Origin: Allobosea sp. 67-29
GTDB taxonomy: Bacteria > Pseudomonadota > Alphaproteobacteria > Rhizobiales > Beijerinckiaceae
Assembly (NCBI RefSeq): GCF_001898115.1
Contig: NZ_MKSQ01000014.1
Coordinates: forward strand, 311,582 to 375,581
DNA length: 64,000 nt
Direction of reading: 5' to 3'
Positions 40,583 through 49,718 of this stretch are shown piece after piece. The notes beneath the pieces are model-generated. The model saw only the letters and a list, made by a program, of their open reading frames with translations, was not told the origin of the DNA and made no database searches. The position numbers and the translations under genes are program-made. Within the stretch, counting starts at the first letter, position 1. Each line of letters opens with the position of its first letter.

Positions 40583-42115
40583 CTACTTGACGGTCACCTT
40601 GTCGAAGACCAGCGTCTCGTTGGGCTGGACGGCGAAGCCCTGGACGCGGTTGGAGACGCCGATCGCCTGGGTCTGGTACCAGAGGAAGAGGAAGGGCTGA
40701 TCCTTCCAGATGATTTCCTGGACCTCGCCGTAGATCTGCTTCTGCTTCGCCGGGTCGGTCGTGGCGCGGCCTTCCTTCAGCAGCGCATCGACGCGCGGAT
40801 TCGAGTAACCGGTGCGGTTGGCGCCGACACCAGTGTAGAACAGGCGATAGAGCGTGTAGTCCATGCCGGCGGTGGCGCGGCCGACCATGCCCATATTGTC
40901 CTTGCGCTGGTCAGGCTCCATGCCGATGACATTGCTCCAGGTGCCACGGTCGACGACCAGCGGTGTCGCCTTGATACCGATGTTCTCGAAGGACCCGGCG
41001 AGCGCCTGGCAGACCTGGACATCCTTGATGTAGCGCCCCGTCGGGCAAGTGAAACTGAGCGAAAGCTGGCCCGGTTTGTAGCCTGCCTCGGCAAGAAGCT
41101 TCTTGGCGCCTTCCGGATCGAAGGCGATCGGCGGGAAGGTCTTGCGCAATTCGTCCTGCGTGCCGGGGCCGACCATGCCGACCGAAGGCGTGCCGAGCCC
41201 GCCAAGGACGCCCTTGGTGATGCCGTCGCGATCGACGGCCATATTCAGCGCCTTACGCACCCTGGGATCGGCGAGCGGACCGCGCAGCACCATCTCCATG
41301 TTGATCGAGAACATGCTGGGCGGCGTGACGACCTTGGCGTCCTGGAGGGCATTGATCGCATCGATCGATTCGGGCGGAACGCGCTCGACGATGTCCGCCG
41401 CGCCGGTCTCCATCAGCGCCATGCGCGAGCCGTCCTCGGGCACGACACTGAACTCGATGGCCTTTAGCGTGGCCGGATAGTCGCCGGCGTATCTCGGGTT
41501 GGGCACCAGCCGGAAGCCCTCGCCGCCGACGAAGCGCTCGACCATGTAGGGTCCCGAGCCGACCGGCTTGCGGCCATATTCGGCGCCCATCCGCTGGACC
41601 GCCTTGACGTCGACGATGCTCGCCGCGGTGCTTGCCAATAGCATCAGGACATGGCCGTTCGGTTCGGCCATATGGAACTCGACTGTATCCTCGCCGACGG
41701 CCTTGACCGTGCCGAGGGAGGCATAGAGACCACGATAGATCGAGCCGGTCTTCTCATCGAGCATACGGTTAAAGCTCGCGGCGACGGCCTCCGCGTTCAG
41801 CGGGTCGCCGTTGCTGAAGGTCTTGCCGGTCTTGATCTTGACGGTGAAGATCTTGCCATCCGGGGAGAAGGACGAATCCGTCGCGAGGGTCTTCTGGACG
41901 TTGTTTTGCGGGTCGAGGCGGAAGAGCCCCTCGAGCACGGCGAGGTCGACGGCATTACCGACCGGCAGGTCATTGAAGGCGGGATCGAAGGTCGCCGGAT
42001 CGGCGCCGACGGCGACGCGCAACACCCCAGCCGGCTCAGCGAAGGCCTGAAAGCTGAAGAGCGAGATGCCCGCGGCCAGCGCCGCCGCGGTGCAAGAATG
42101 ACGAAGGCTGGGCAT
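40583..42115 (-). CDS. Oligopeptide-type ABC transporter substrate-binding protein (SBP_bac_5)
   Basis: Signal peptide MPSLRHSCTAAALAAGISLFSFQAFA; FDPQNNVQKTLATDSSFSPDGKIFTVKIKTGKTFSNGDPLNAEAV. Confidence 0.92.
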   Translation of the reverse strand: MPSLRHSCTAAALAAGISLFSFQAFAEPAGVLRVAVGADPATFDPAFNDLPVGNAVDLAVLEGLFRLDPQNNVQKTLATDSSFSPDGKIFTVKIKTGKTFSNGDPLNAEAVAASFNRMLDEKTGSIYRGLYASLGTVKAVGEDTVEFHMAEPNGHVLMLLASTAASIVDVKAVQRMGAEYGRKPVGSGPYMVERFVGGEGFRLVPNPRYAGDYPATLKAIEFSVVPEDGSRMALMETGAADIVERVPPESIDAINALQDAKVVTPPSMFSINMEMVLRGPLADPRVRKALNMAVDRDGITKGVLGGLGTPSVGMVGPGTQDELRKTFPPIAFDPEGAKKLLAEAGYKPGQLSLSFTCPTGRYIKDVQVCQALAGSFENIGIKATPLVVDRGTWSNVIGMEPDQRKDNMGMVGRATAGMDYTLYRLFYTGVGANRTGYSNPRVDALLKEGRATTDPAKQKQIYGEVQEIIWKDQPFLFLWYQTQAIGVSNRVQGFAVQPNETLVFDKVTVK

Positions 42116-42282
42116 GTCTGCTGTTCCCCAAGCTGGCAATTTCGTCGGTCCGCGCAGGCTCGCTGGAGCGCGCGAACGCTCCACCGCCGTCACGGTGCGA
42201 AGTCAGTCTCTGGTTTTTTGGCCGCCTGTTCTGCCCCCTGTCGAAATGCGGGTGGCGACGGCGACGCTGAGCAAATCACAGC

Positions 42283-42300
42283 ATTTGATCTGCCTCAAAT
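42283..42300. promoter_or_regulatory. Candidate LysR operator ATTTGA-N6-TCAAAT
   Basis: Exact 6+6 dyad in the intergenic region between SBP gene and LysR gene; overlaps a second dyad CAAAT-N6-ATTTG. Confidence 0.55.
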
Positions 42301-42343
42301 TCATAAATTTACGATCTACATGAACTGAGGTTATGCTCCTCGG

Positions 42344-43240
42344 ATGCATTACCGGCAGGTCGAGATCTTCAAGGCGATCATGGATTCCGGCTCGATCACC
42401 GAGGCGGCCAACATTCTTCACATCTCTCAGCCGGCGGTCAGCAAGGCGCTCAAACTTCTGGAGGCAGAGCTCGGCCTTCGGCTGTTCGACCGGACGACGA
42501 AAGGCATCGCTGCAACGGAAGAGGCGCGTCTGCTCTATACTGAGGTCGAGCGCACCTATTTCGGGATGCAAAATCTGGCACGCTTCGCGGCCAGCCTCGG
42601 TGACCGCAGGCAAGGCCGCATCGTCGCCAGCACAATTCCCGCTCTCGGCATCGCTTGGCTTCCGGCCATGGTCGCGCGATTTTCGGAGGCGCATCCCGAC
42701 GTGACGATATCGCTGCATTCGAGCAATTCCGTCGATGCGGCTCGGCTGGTCGGCAGCGGCGAGATCGACCTCGGCATCGCGCAACTCCGCAGCGAGGAAA
42801 ACAATCTCTCCCGAAAGAAACTCTTCGACCTGGAGGGTGTCATCGCCTTACCGGCGGGCCACCGGCTCTCGCGCAAGTCGTTCGTCGAAGCTTCCGATCT
42901 CATCGGCGAGACGATCATTGCGCTCGGCCCCGAGGACGAATTCCGGCGCAAGCTCAGCCAGGCCTGCGAAGCGGCTGGTCAGCCGCCGCGCACAATCATC
43001 GATGCCAGCCTCGCTCTGACAGTTTGCGGCCTGGTCGGTGAGGGATGCGGTGTCGGTATCGTCGACAGCGAGGCCGCACGGGAGCGCCGCGGCCATGGCC
43101 TGGTCTTTCGCAGCTTTCGGCCGGCGATCCGTGTTCCGATCTTCCTCTTTCGCAGGCGCGGACGGCCGACGAACGGGCTCGTCGAGGCCTTCATCGCCAG
43201 CCTCAGGCCTCCCCCGGCGTTCAGTAGCGCGTCTGGGTGA
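42344..43240 (+). CDS. LysR family transcriptional regulator
   Basis: MHYRQVEIFKAIMDSGSITEAANILHISQPAVSKALKLLEAELGLRLFDR. Confidence 0.93.
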   Translation: MHYRQVEIFKAIMDSGSITEAANILHISQPAVSKALKLLEAELGLRLFDRTTKGIAATEEARLLYTEVERTYFGMQNLARFAASLGDRRQGRIVASTIPALGIAWLPAMVARFSEAHPDVTISLHSSNSVDAARLVGSGEIDLGIAQLRSEENNLSRKKLFDLEGVIALPAGHRLSRKSFVEASDLIGETIIALGPEDEFRRKLSQACEAAGQPPRTIIDASLALTVCGLVGEGCGVGIVDSEAARERRGHGLVFRSFRPAIRVPIFLFRRRGRPTNGLVEAFIASLRPPPAFSSASG

Positions 43241-43383
43241 GCCGACTTGGCGGAGTCGGTGGGAAATATGCGCCGACCAAACCAACGGTTGCTTCTCTGC
43301 AGAGCGCGGTTCGGTGAGTATCAGCCCCCGGACTGTGCGGTCATGAGCCGAGGATGCGGCGGGCGTACTCTGCGAGGGAACCG

Positions 43384-44289
43384 ATGGCGGTGAATCTAAG
43401 GCATGTCGAGCTGTTCCGTCACATCATGAGGCTCGGCACATTGACCCAGGCGGCGGAGATGATGTCCGTCTCGCAGCCGGCTGCCAGCAAGATGCTGAAT
43501 CAGCTCGAGCGCAGCATCGGCATCATCCTTTTCCAGCGCTTGAAAGGCCGGCTGAACCCGACGCGGGACGGAGAATTGTATTTCGCGGAAGTTCAGCGGA
43601 CCTGGGAAAGCGTTGATCGACTGGAGCGTATGACCCGGGATATCCGTGAGCTCCAGTTCGGCCGGCTCAATCTCGGCGTCATGCCGATGCTGGCCGGAAC
43701 GCTTATCCCGCCGCTGCTGACGCGCTTCTGTCGGCAGCACCACAAGGCCGCCATCAAGCTGCACTCACGTAGCTCCGATCGCATCATCGAATGGGTCATC
43801 GCCGGGCAGATCGACCTCGGCATCACCGAGCATTCCACGCCGCATCCGAATGTCGTCAGCCGTATGCTGGCGCGCATCCCCAACGTCTGCGCCGTGCCGG
43901 AGGGGCATCGTCTGGCGAACTTGCAGAAGATCCGGCCTGAAGATCTAGATGGCGAAAACTTCGTCTCGATCGGATCTCCTGATCGCCGCGTGTTCGTCGA
44001 GACGATCTTCGAGCAGGCCGGCGTGCTTCCGCGTATATACATCGATGCGCCGATGGCGAATGTGGCCAGCGCCCTAGTCGCCAATGGCGCCGGGATCGCG
44101 CTCGTTGACGAACTCAACGCGCGAAGCTTCATCGGGCGCGGTCTCGTCGCAAAGCCTTTCGCGCCGGAAATCTTCTCGCCGGTCTGGCATGTACGACCGA
44201 ACACGCTGATCGGCTCCTCCTTGGCGGACGCGCTGATCGGCGACATCGAGGACGAACTGGATCGCCTCGGCTACCGCGCGGACTCGTAG
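43384..44289 (+). CDS. LysR family transcriptional regulator
   Basis: MAVNLRHVELFRHIMRLGTLTQAAEMMSVSQPAASKMLNQLERSIGIILFQR. Confidence 0.93.
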   Translation: MAVNLRHVELFRHIMRLGTLTQAAEMMSVSQPAASKMLNQLERSIGIILFQRLKGRLNPTRDGELYFAEVQRTWESVDRLERMTRDIRELQFGRLNLGVMPMLAGTLIPPLLTRFCRQHHKAAIKLHSRSSDRIIEWVIAGQIDLGITEHSTPHPNVVSRMLARIPNVCAVPEGHRLANLQKIRPEDLDGENFVSIGSPDRRVFVETIFEQAGVLPRIYIDAPMANVASALVANGAGIALVDELNARSFIGRGLVAKPFAPEIFSPVWHVRPNTLIGSSLADALIGDIEDELDRLGYRADS

Positions 44290-44505
44290 AGCGGCAAGTG
44301 CCCCGTCGGGTCGATAACGTCGCGCGTGTCATAACCAGAGGGAATGAACTGGCAAAATCATATTCTTTGACGCCCTGATTTTCGCCCCATACCCTCGCTG
44401 TCATTGACATAGATCAAACAAACGGGACCGGTTCTGAGCCTGCCGAACAGCAGATTCAGTTCATAGGGGATCTATTGCCAATCAAAGTGGGAGAGTCTGT
44501 CCGCG

Positions 44506-45474
44506 ATGCGGGTTTTCGTCTTTCTGGCGAGAAGATTGATCTTCGCGATCATCCTGATGCTCGGCGTCAGCGCGGCGATCTTCTTCCTGATCAACGCGAT
44601 CGGTAATCCGATCGAATTGATGATGGCCGAGACGCCCGGCATGACCGGCGAGGTCATCGAGCGGATGAAGGGCTATTACGGGCTCGATCAGCCACCCCTG
44701 ACCCGCTACCTGCTCTGGCTCGGGCGGCTGCTCCACCTCGATTTCGGCACCAGCATCGTCTACAACCAGCCGGTCGGCTCGCTGATCGCCACCTGGGGCT
44801 GGCAGACCCTCAAGATCCAGCTCCCGGCCATCCTGATCGCACTGGCGATTGCCATCCTCTTCGGCGTCACCGCAGCCCGCCGCCAGCATTCCCGTTCGGA
44901 TTTCACGGTGATGGGCACGGCACTGCTCGGCCAGTCTCTGCCGGCGTTCTTCCTCGGCATCCTGCTGATCTTCGTCTTCTCCTACACGCTCGACTGGCTG
45001 CCCAGCTACGGCGCCTATTCGACCCGCAACCCGCTCTGGGGCAGCCCGACGCTCGACGCGCTCTGGCACATGATCCTGCCGGTGGCGATGCTGACCTTCT
45101 TCAACACCGCGACGCTGACGCTGCTGATGCGCTCCAACATGGTCGACGTGCTGAAGAGCGACTTCATCGCGGCGATGCGGGCCAGTGGCATCCCCGAGCG
45201 GCGCGTCATCTACGTCCATGCGCTGCGGGCGGCCTTCATTCCGATGCTGACCTATCTCGGCCTGCTGATTGGCCTGATGCTCGGCACCGCGCCGGTGACG
45301 GAATCCGTCTTCACCTGGCCGGGGCTCGGCTCGCTCTATGTCGCGGCGATCCACCAGCTCGACTACCCCGTCATCATGGGTGCGAGTGCCGTGATCGCCT
45401 TCATGCTGATCTGCACAACCCTGCTGACGGACGTGATCTACGTCCTCATCGATCCCCGCATCAGTCTGGAGTGA
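44506..45474 (+). CDS. Oligopeptide-type ABC transporter permease (DppB-like)
   Basis: MRVFVFLARRLIFAIILMLGVSAAIFFLINAIGNPIELM; TESVFTWPGLGSLYVAAIHQLDYPVIMG. Confidence 0.92.
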   Translation: MRVFVFLARRLIFAIILMLGVSAAIFFLINAIGNPIELMMAETPGMTGEVIERMKGYYGLDQPPLTRYLLWLGRLLHLDFGTSIVYNQPVGSLIATWGWQTLKIQLPAILIALAIAILFGVTAARRQHSRSDFTVMGTALLGQSLPAFFLGILLIFVFSYTLDWLPSYGAYSTRNPLWGSPTLDALWHMILPVAMLTFFNTATLTLLMRSNMVDVLKSDFIAAMRASGIPERRVIYVHALRAAFIPMLTYLGLLIGLMLGTAPVTESVFTWPGLGSLYVAAIHQLDYPVIMGASAVIAFMLICTTLLTDVIYVLIDPRISLE

Positions 45475-46424
45475 GGACCGTGACCGACCAGACGATCGCG
45501 AGCCACGTCTCCGCGCCGAAGCCGGCCGCCAAGCCCGCCAGGGGCATCTGGCGCCAAGGCTGGCAGCGCTTCGCGAGGAGCCGCACCGGCATGCTCGGCC
45601 TCGTCCTCGTCCTTATCGTCGTTGCCACCGCGGTGATCGGCCCCTTCGTCGCGCCTTTCGACGCCCAGGACCAGAGCCCCATGCTCGACCCCGGCGCCAA
45701 GGCGCCGCCGAGCTGGACGAACCCCCTCGGCACCGACCGCATGGGCTACGACGTGCTGAGCCGCGTGATCTACGGCGCGCCGACGGCGCTTGCTGTCGGG
45801 CTCGGCGCGATGTCGATCGCCGCCGCGATCGGAATCCTGGTCGGCGGCGTCGCCGGCTATCGCGGCGGCACCACGGACGAGGTGCTGATGCGCTTTACCG
45901 ATTTCTTCCTGGTGATCCCGATGTTCGTGGTCATCCTCGCCGTGGTGCGGCTGCTGGGTGTCGCCGTCGTCGACACGCCCTTCGAGAGCGTGCCCTATCT
46001 CAATCTCGGCGTGATCATCCTGCTGATCGGTGTGTTCTCCTGGGCGCCGATCGCACGGATGACGCGGGCCGAATTCCTGCGGCTCAAGAACCAGGAATTC
46101 GTCGAGGCGGCGCGTTGCATCGGCGCGACCTCCGGCGACATCCTGTTCCGACACATCCTGCCCAACGCACTGCCCTCGCTGATCGTCATCATCGCGCTCG
46201 GCATCGGCGGGGCCGTTCTGGCGGAGGCGATGATCGGCTTCCTCGGCTTCGGCGATCCGGCGGCGGTGAGCTGGGGTCAGCTCCTCTACTTCAATTATCA
46301 GGCACTCAAGGTCGCGCCCTGGGCCTCGCTCAGCCCGGGCCTCGCGATCTTCGTCACGGTGCTCGGCTTCAACCTGCTGGCGGACGGCTTGACCGACGCC
46401 TTCAACCCGCGGGCGAAGAACTGA
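45471..46424 (+). CDS. Oligopeptide-type ABC transporter permease (DppC-like)
   Basis: NPLGTDRMGYDVLSRVIYGAPTALAVGLGAMSIAAAIGILVGGVAGY. Confidence 0.92.
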   Translation: MRTVTDQTIASHVSAPKPAAKPARGIWRQGWQRFARSRTGMLGLVLVLIVVATAVIGPFVAPFDAQDQSPMLDPGAKAPPSWTNPLGTDRMGYDVLSRVIYGAPTALAVGLGAMSIAAAIGILVGGVAGYRGGTTDEVLMRFTDFFLVIPMFVVILAVVRLLGVAVVDTPFESVPYLNLGVIILLIGVFSWAPIARMTRAEFLRLKNQEFVEAARCIGATSGDILFRHILPNALPSLIVIIALGIGGAVLAEAMIGFLGFGDPAAVSWGQLLYFNYQALKVAPWASLSPGLAIFVTVLGFNLLADGLTDAFNPRAKN

Positions 46425-47506
46425 TGGCGGGTCTAGCAGCCGAAACGCAGGCCGCCGCCGCCGCGCCCCGACCGCCCGAGGCCACAGCATCGCCGGCGCC
46501 TGTGCTGGTCTCGGTCGAGAATCTGCGCATTCAGTTCCCGCCCTGGAACGCGCCGGTCCGGGTCGTCGAGGATGTCAGCTATCAAGTGCGCACCGGCGAG
46601 ACGATGGGCATTGTCGGCGAATCCGGCAGCGGCAAGACGCTGTCGAGCCTGGCGATCCTCAACCTGCTGCCGCCGCCGGCGCGGATCGCCGGCGGGCGCA
46701 TCCTGTTCGAAGGCGAGGACCTGGCGGCAAAATCGCAAGCGCAGATGCAGAAGCTGCGCGGGCGTCGCCTTGCGATGATCTTCCAGAACCCCGGCTACTC
46801 GCTCAACCCGCTGCTGACGGTCGGAGCCCAACTCGCCGAGATCCTGAAGGTCCATGAGAAGCTGCCGCGCTCCGCCGCGCTTCAGCGCGTCGAGGAGTTG
46901 TTCCGGCTGGTCGGCATCACCGATCCCGGCTCGCGCCTATCGCAATATCCGCATGAGATGAGCGGCGGCATGAAGCAGCGGGTCTGCATCGCTCGGGCTC
47001 TGCTTTGCCATCCGGCGCTGGTGCTGGCCGACGAGCCGACCACTGCGCTCGACGTCACCATCCAGGCCCAGATCCTCGATCTGCTCGAGGAGCTGAAGCA
47101 GCGGCTCGGAATGTCGATGATATTCGTCACCCACGATATGGGCGTGGTGGCGCGCATCGCCGATCGGATCACGGTGATGTATGCCGGCCAGGTCTGCGAG
47201 ACCGGCGACAAGCAGGCCATCTTCGCCCGCCCCTCCCATCCCTATACGCAGGCGCTGCTCGCCTCGACGCCGCGCATCGACAAGAGCTACGCCGTGGATG
47301 CGCAGGGCCGGCGCGAGCGGCTGCCGACGGTCGGGCTCGCCGCGACGCCGGGCCAGTCGCTCGGCGGCGGCTGCCGCTTCGCCGGGCGCTGCCCGGAGGC
47401 GGTGCCGGAGTGCACGCGGCTTGTGCCACAGGCCGCGGCGATCGAGCCCGGCCGCTCCGTTCATTGCCTGAAGCGCGGCAGCGCCGGGGTGCCCGGCCAT
47501 GGTTGA
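46424..47506 (+). CDS. Oligopeptide-type ABC transporter ATP-binding protein (OppD/DppD-like)
   Basis: GESGSGKTLSSLAILNLLPP; YPHEMSGGMKQRVCIARAL; CRFAGRCPEAVPEC. Confidence 0.92.
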   Translation: MAGLAAETQAAAAAPRPPEATASPAPVLVSVENLRIQFPPWNAPVRVVEDVSYQVRTGETMGIVGESGSGKTLSSLAILNLLPPPARIAGGRILFEGEDLAAKSQAQMQKLRGRRLAMIFQNPGYSLNPLLTVGAQLAEILKVHEKLPRSAALQRVEELFRLVGITDPGSRLSQYPHEMSGGMKQRVCIARALLCHPALVLADEPTTALDVTIQAQILDLLEELKQRLGMSMIFVTHDMGVVARIADRITVMYAGQVCETGDKQAIFARPSHPYTQALLASTPRIDKSYAVDAQGRRERLPTVGLAATPGQSLGGGCRFAGRCPEAVPECTRLVPQAAAIEPGRSVHCLKRGSAGVPGHG

Positions 47507-48533
47507 CAACCTGATCGCTCCCGCGCCTGAAGCCCGCCCGCGCGCTATCCGTAAACCGCTGCTGAGCGTCGACGGGCTGGTGAAGAGCTATCCGCTGCAC
47601 CGGCGCGGCCTGTTCCGCCAGAAGGTCATGGGCGAGATCCGCGCCGTCAATGACATCAGCTTCCGCCTCGACGAGGGCGAGACGCTGAGCATCGTCGGCG
47701 AGAGCGGCTGCGGCAAGACCACCGCCGCCCGCTCGATCCTGCATCTCGTCACGCCGACCGCCGGCGCGATCCGGCTCGGCGAGACGGATGTGCGCGCCAC
47801 CTTCGAACGCGACCGCCGGCCGGAGGTGCTCGCCCTGCGCCGGCAGATGCAATACGTCTTCCAGGATCCCTATCTTTCGCTCAATCCGCGCTGGAGCGTC
47901 CGGCAGATCCTGTCCGAACCGTTGCGAGTCCACGGCCTCGTCCCTCCGGCGCAATGGGACGGCGCGGTCGAGGCCTTGCTGGAGCGCGTCGGCTTGCCGG
48001 CCGAGCATGCCGACCGCTATCCGCACGAATTCTCCGGCGGTCAGCGCCAGCGCATCGGCATCGCCCGCGCGCTCGCGGTCGAGCCGCGGCTTCTGATCTG
48101 CGACGAGCCGGTCTCCTCGCTCGACGTCTCGGTGCGCGCCCAGATCCTCAACCTGCTGGCCGAGCTGCAGGAGGAGCTGAAGCTTTCCTATCTCTACATC
48201 TCGCACGACCTCAGCTCGGTGCGCTTCCTCAGCAACCGCATCGCCGTGATGTATCTCGGCAATCTCGTCGAGGTCGGCGAGGTGGACGAGATCTTCGCCC
48301 GGCCGCGGCACCACTACACGGCCGCCCTGATCTCGGCGATTCCGGTGCCCGATCCCACCCACCAGAAGCCGCGCGACGCGATCAAGGGCGAGATCCCGAG
48401 CGTCGTCAGGCGGCCTCCGGGCTGCGTCTTCCACACCCGTTGCCCGGCGGCGCTGCCGATCTGCTCCCAACAGGCGCCGCCGCTCGCCGCCCCGGACGGC
48501 AGCCACGCCTTCGCTTGCCACAACCCGCGCTGA
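47499..48533 (+). CDS. Oligopeptide-type ABC transporter ATP-binding protein (OppF/DppF-like)
   Basis: GESGCGKTTAARSILHLV; YPHEFSGGQRQRIGIARALAVEPRLLICDEPVSSLDVS. Confidence 0.93.
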   Translation: MVDNLIAPAPEARPRAIRKPLLSVDGLVKSYPLHRRGLFRQKVMGEIRAVNDISFRLDEGETLSIVGESGCGKTTAARSILHLVTPTAGAIRLGETDVRATFERDRRPEVLALRRQMQYVFQDPYLSLNPRWSVRQILSEPLRVHGLVPPAQWDGAVEALLERVGLPAEHADRYPHEFSGGQRQRIGIARALAVEPRLLICDEPVSSLDVSVRAQILNLLAELQEELKLSYLYISHDLSSVRFLSNRIAVMYLGNLVEVGEVDEIFARPRHHYTAALISAIPVPDPTHQKPRDAIKGEIPSVVRRPPGCVFHTRCPAALPICSQQAPPLAAPDGSHAFACHNPR

Positions 48534-48558
48534 TGCGGGCCAGACCACAGGATATGCC

Positions 48559-49671
48559 ATGATGAACGTCATCGTCGTCGGAGCCGGAATCGTCGGCAGC
48601 TCGGTCGCGTACCGGGTGGCGCAGGGCGGCGCGAAAGTGACCGTCCTGGAGGCCGACCGTATCGGCGGCGGCACCTCGGGCGTCAGCTTCGCCTGGACCA
48701 ACTCGAACAACAAGACGCCGCGCCCCTATCACGACCTCAATGTCGCCGGCATGCGCGCCCATGCGGCGCTGAAGGAGGAGTTCGGCGCGACGCCCTGGTT
48801 TCACCAGAGCGGCAGCCTGGAATGGCGCGTCGGCCCGGCCGAAATCGCTGCCCAGGCCGAGAAGGTCGCAAGGCTGCGCGACTGGGGCTACGCCGCCGAG
48901 TTCATCGACAAGAAGCGCCTCGGTGTGCTCGAGCCCGAAATCGCCCTCGATGCGGTTCCGGACAATGCCCAGATCGTCTTCTGCCCTGAGGAAGGCTGGG
49001 TTGACCCCGTGCTCTATGCCGGCACCATGCTGCGCGCCGCGCGCCAGCGCTACGGCGCCGCGCTCAAGACCGGCGTTCGGATCACCGGGCTTGAAACGCG
49101 CAATGGCCGCGTCGTCGGCGCCCGCGACTCCGAGGGCGCGCTGCATGAGGCCGATCTCGTCATCAACTGCACCGGCCGCTGGTCGAACGAGACGGTGAGC
49201 AAGACGGCCCCGAACGTCCCGCTGGCGCCGACGATCGGTTTCCTTGTCTTCACGCCGCCGGTCGGCGTCGCCCTGCAGCGACCCTTCCACGCGCCTGATG
49301 TCGATGTCCGCCCCGATGGCGCCGGACGGCTGATGGTGCGCAAGGATTCGCTCGATGACCGCTTCGCGGCCCTCGAAAGCCGTACGCCGGATTGCGAGGA
49401 GGCGCGTATCGCGCTCGAGAGCGCCGCTGAGATCCTGCCCGGGCTGAAGGGCGTCAAGGCCGAGGCAGTGCGCACCACCATGCGTCCGATCCCGGCCGAC
49501 GGACTCTCGACGGTCGGGCCGGCCCGCGGCGTCGAGGGCTACTACCTCGTTGTCACCCATAGCGGCGTCACGCTGTCGCCCTTCCTCGGCCAGGCCGTGG
49601 CCGACGAAGTGCTGCACGGCCGCCAGAGACCGGAGCTGGAGGAGTTCCGGCCGGAGCGCTTCCAGGCCTGA
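48559..49671 (+). CDS. FAD-dependent oxidoreductase (DAO family), copy 1
   Basis: NVIVVGAGIVGSSVAYRVAQGGAKVTVLEADRIGGGTSG; VVTHSGVTLSPFLGQAVADEV. Confidence 0.9.
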   Translation: MMNVIVVGAGIVGSSVAYRVAQGGAKVTVLEADRIGGGTSGVSFAWTNSNNKTPRPYHDLNVAGMRAHAALKEEFGATPWFHQSGSLEWRVGPAEIAAQAEKVARLRDWGYAAEFIDKKRLGVLEPEIALDAVPDNAQIVFCPEEGWVDPVLYAGTMLRAARQRYGAALKTGVRITGLETRNGRVVGARDSEGALHEADLVINCTGRWSNETVSKTAPNVPLAPTIGFLVFTPPVGVALQRPFHAPDVDVRPDGAGRLMVRKDSLDDRFAALESRTPDCEEARIALESAAEILPGLKGVKAEAVRTTMRPIPADGLSTVGPARGVEGYYLVVTHSGVTLSPFLGQAVADEVLHGRQRPELEEFRPERFQA

Positions 49672-49718
49672 CGAGCCCGTTAGCTTCCATTTCCAGGCAA
49701 CCAGAAGAGGGGATAACG

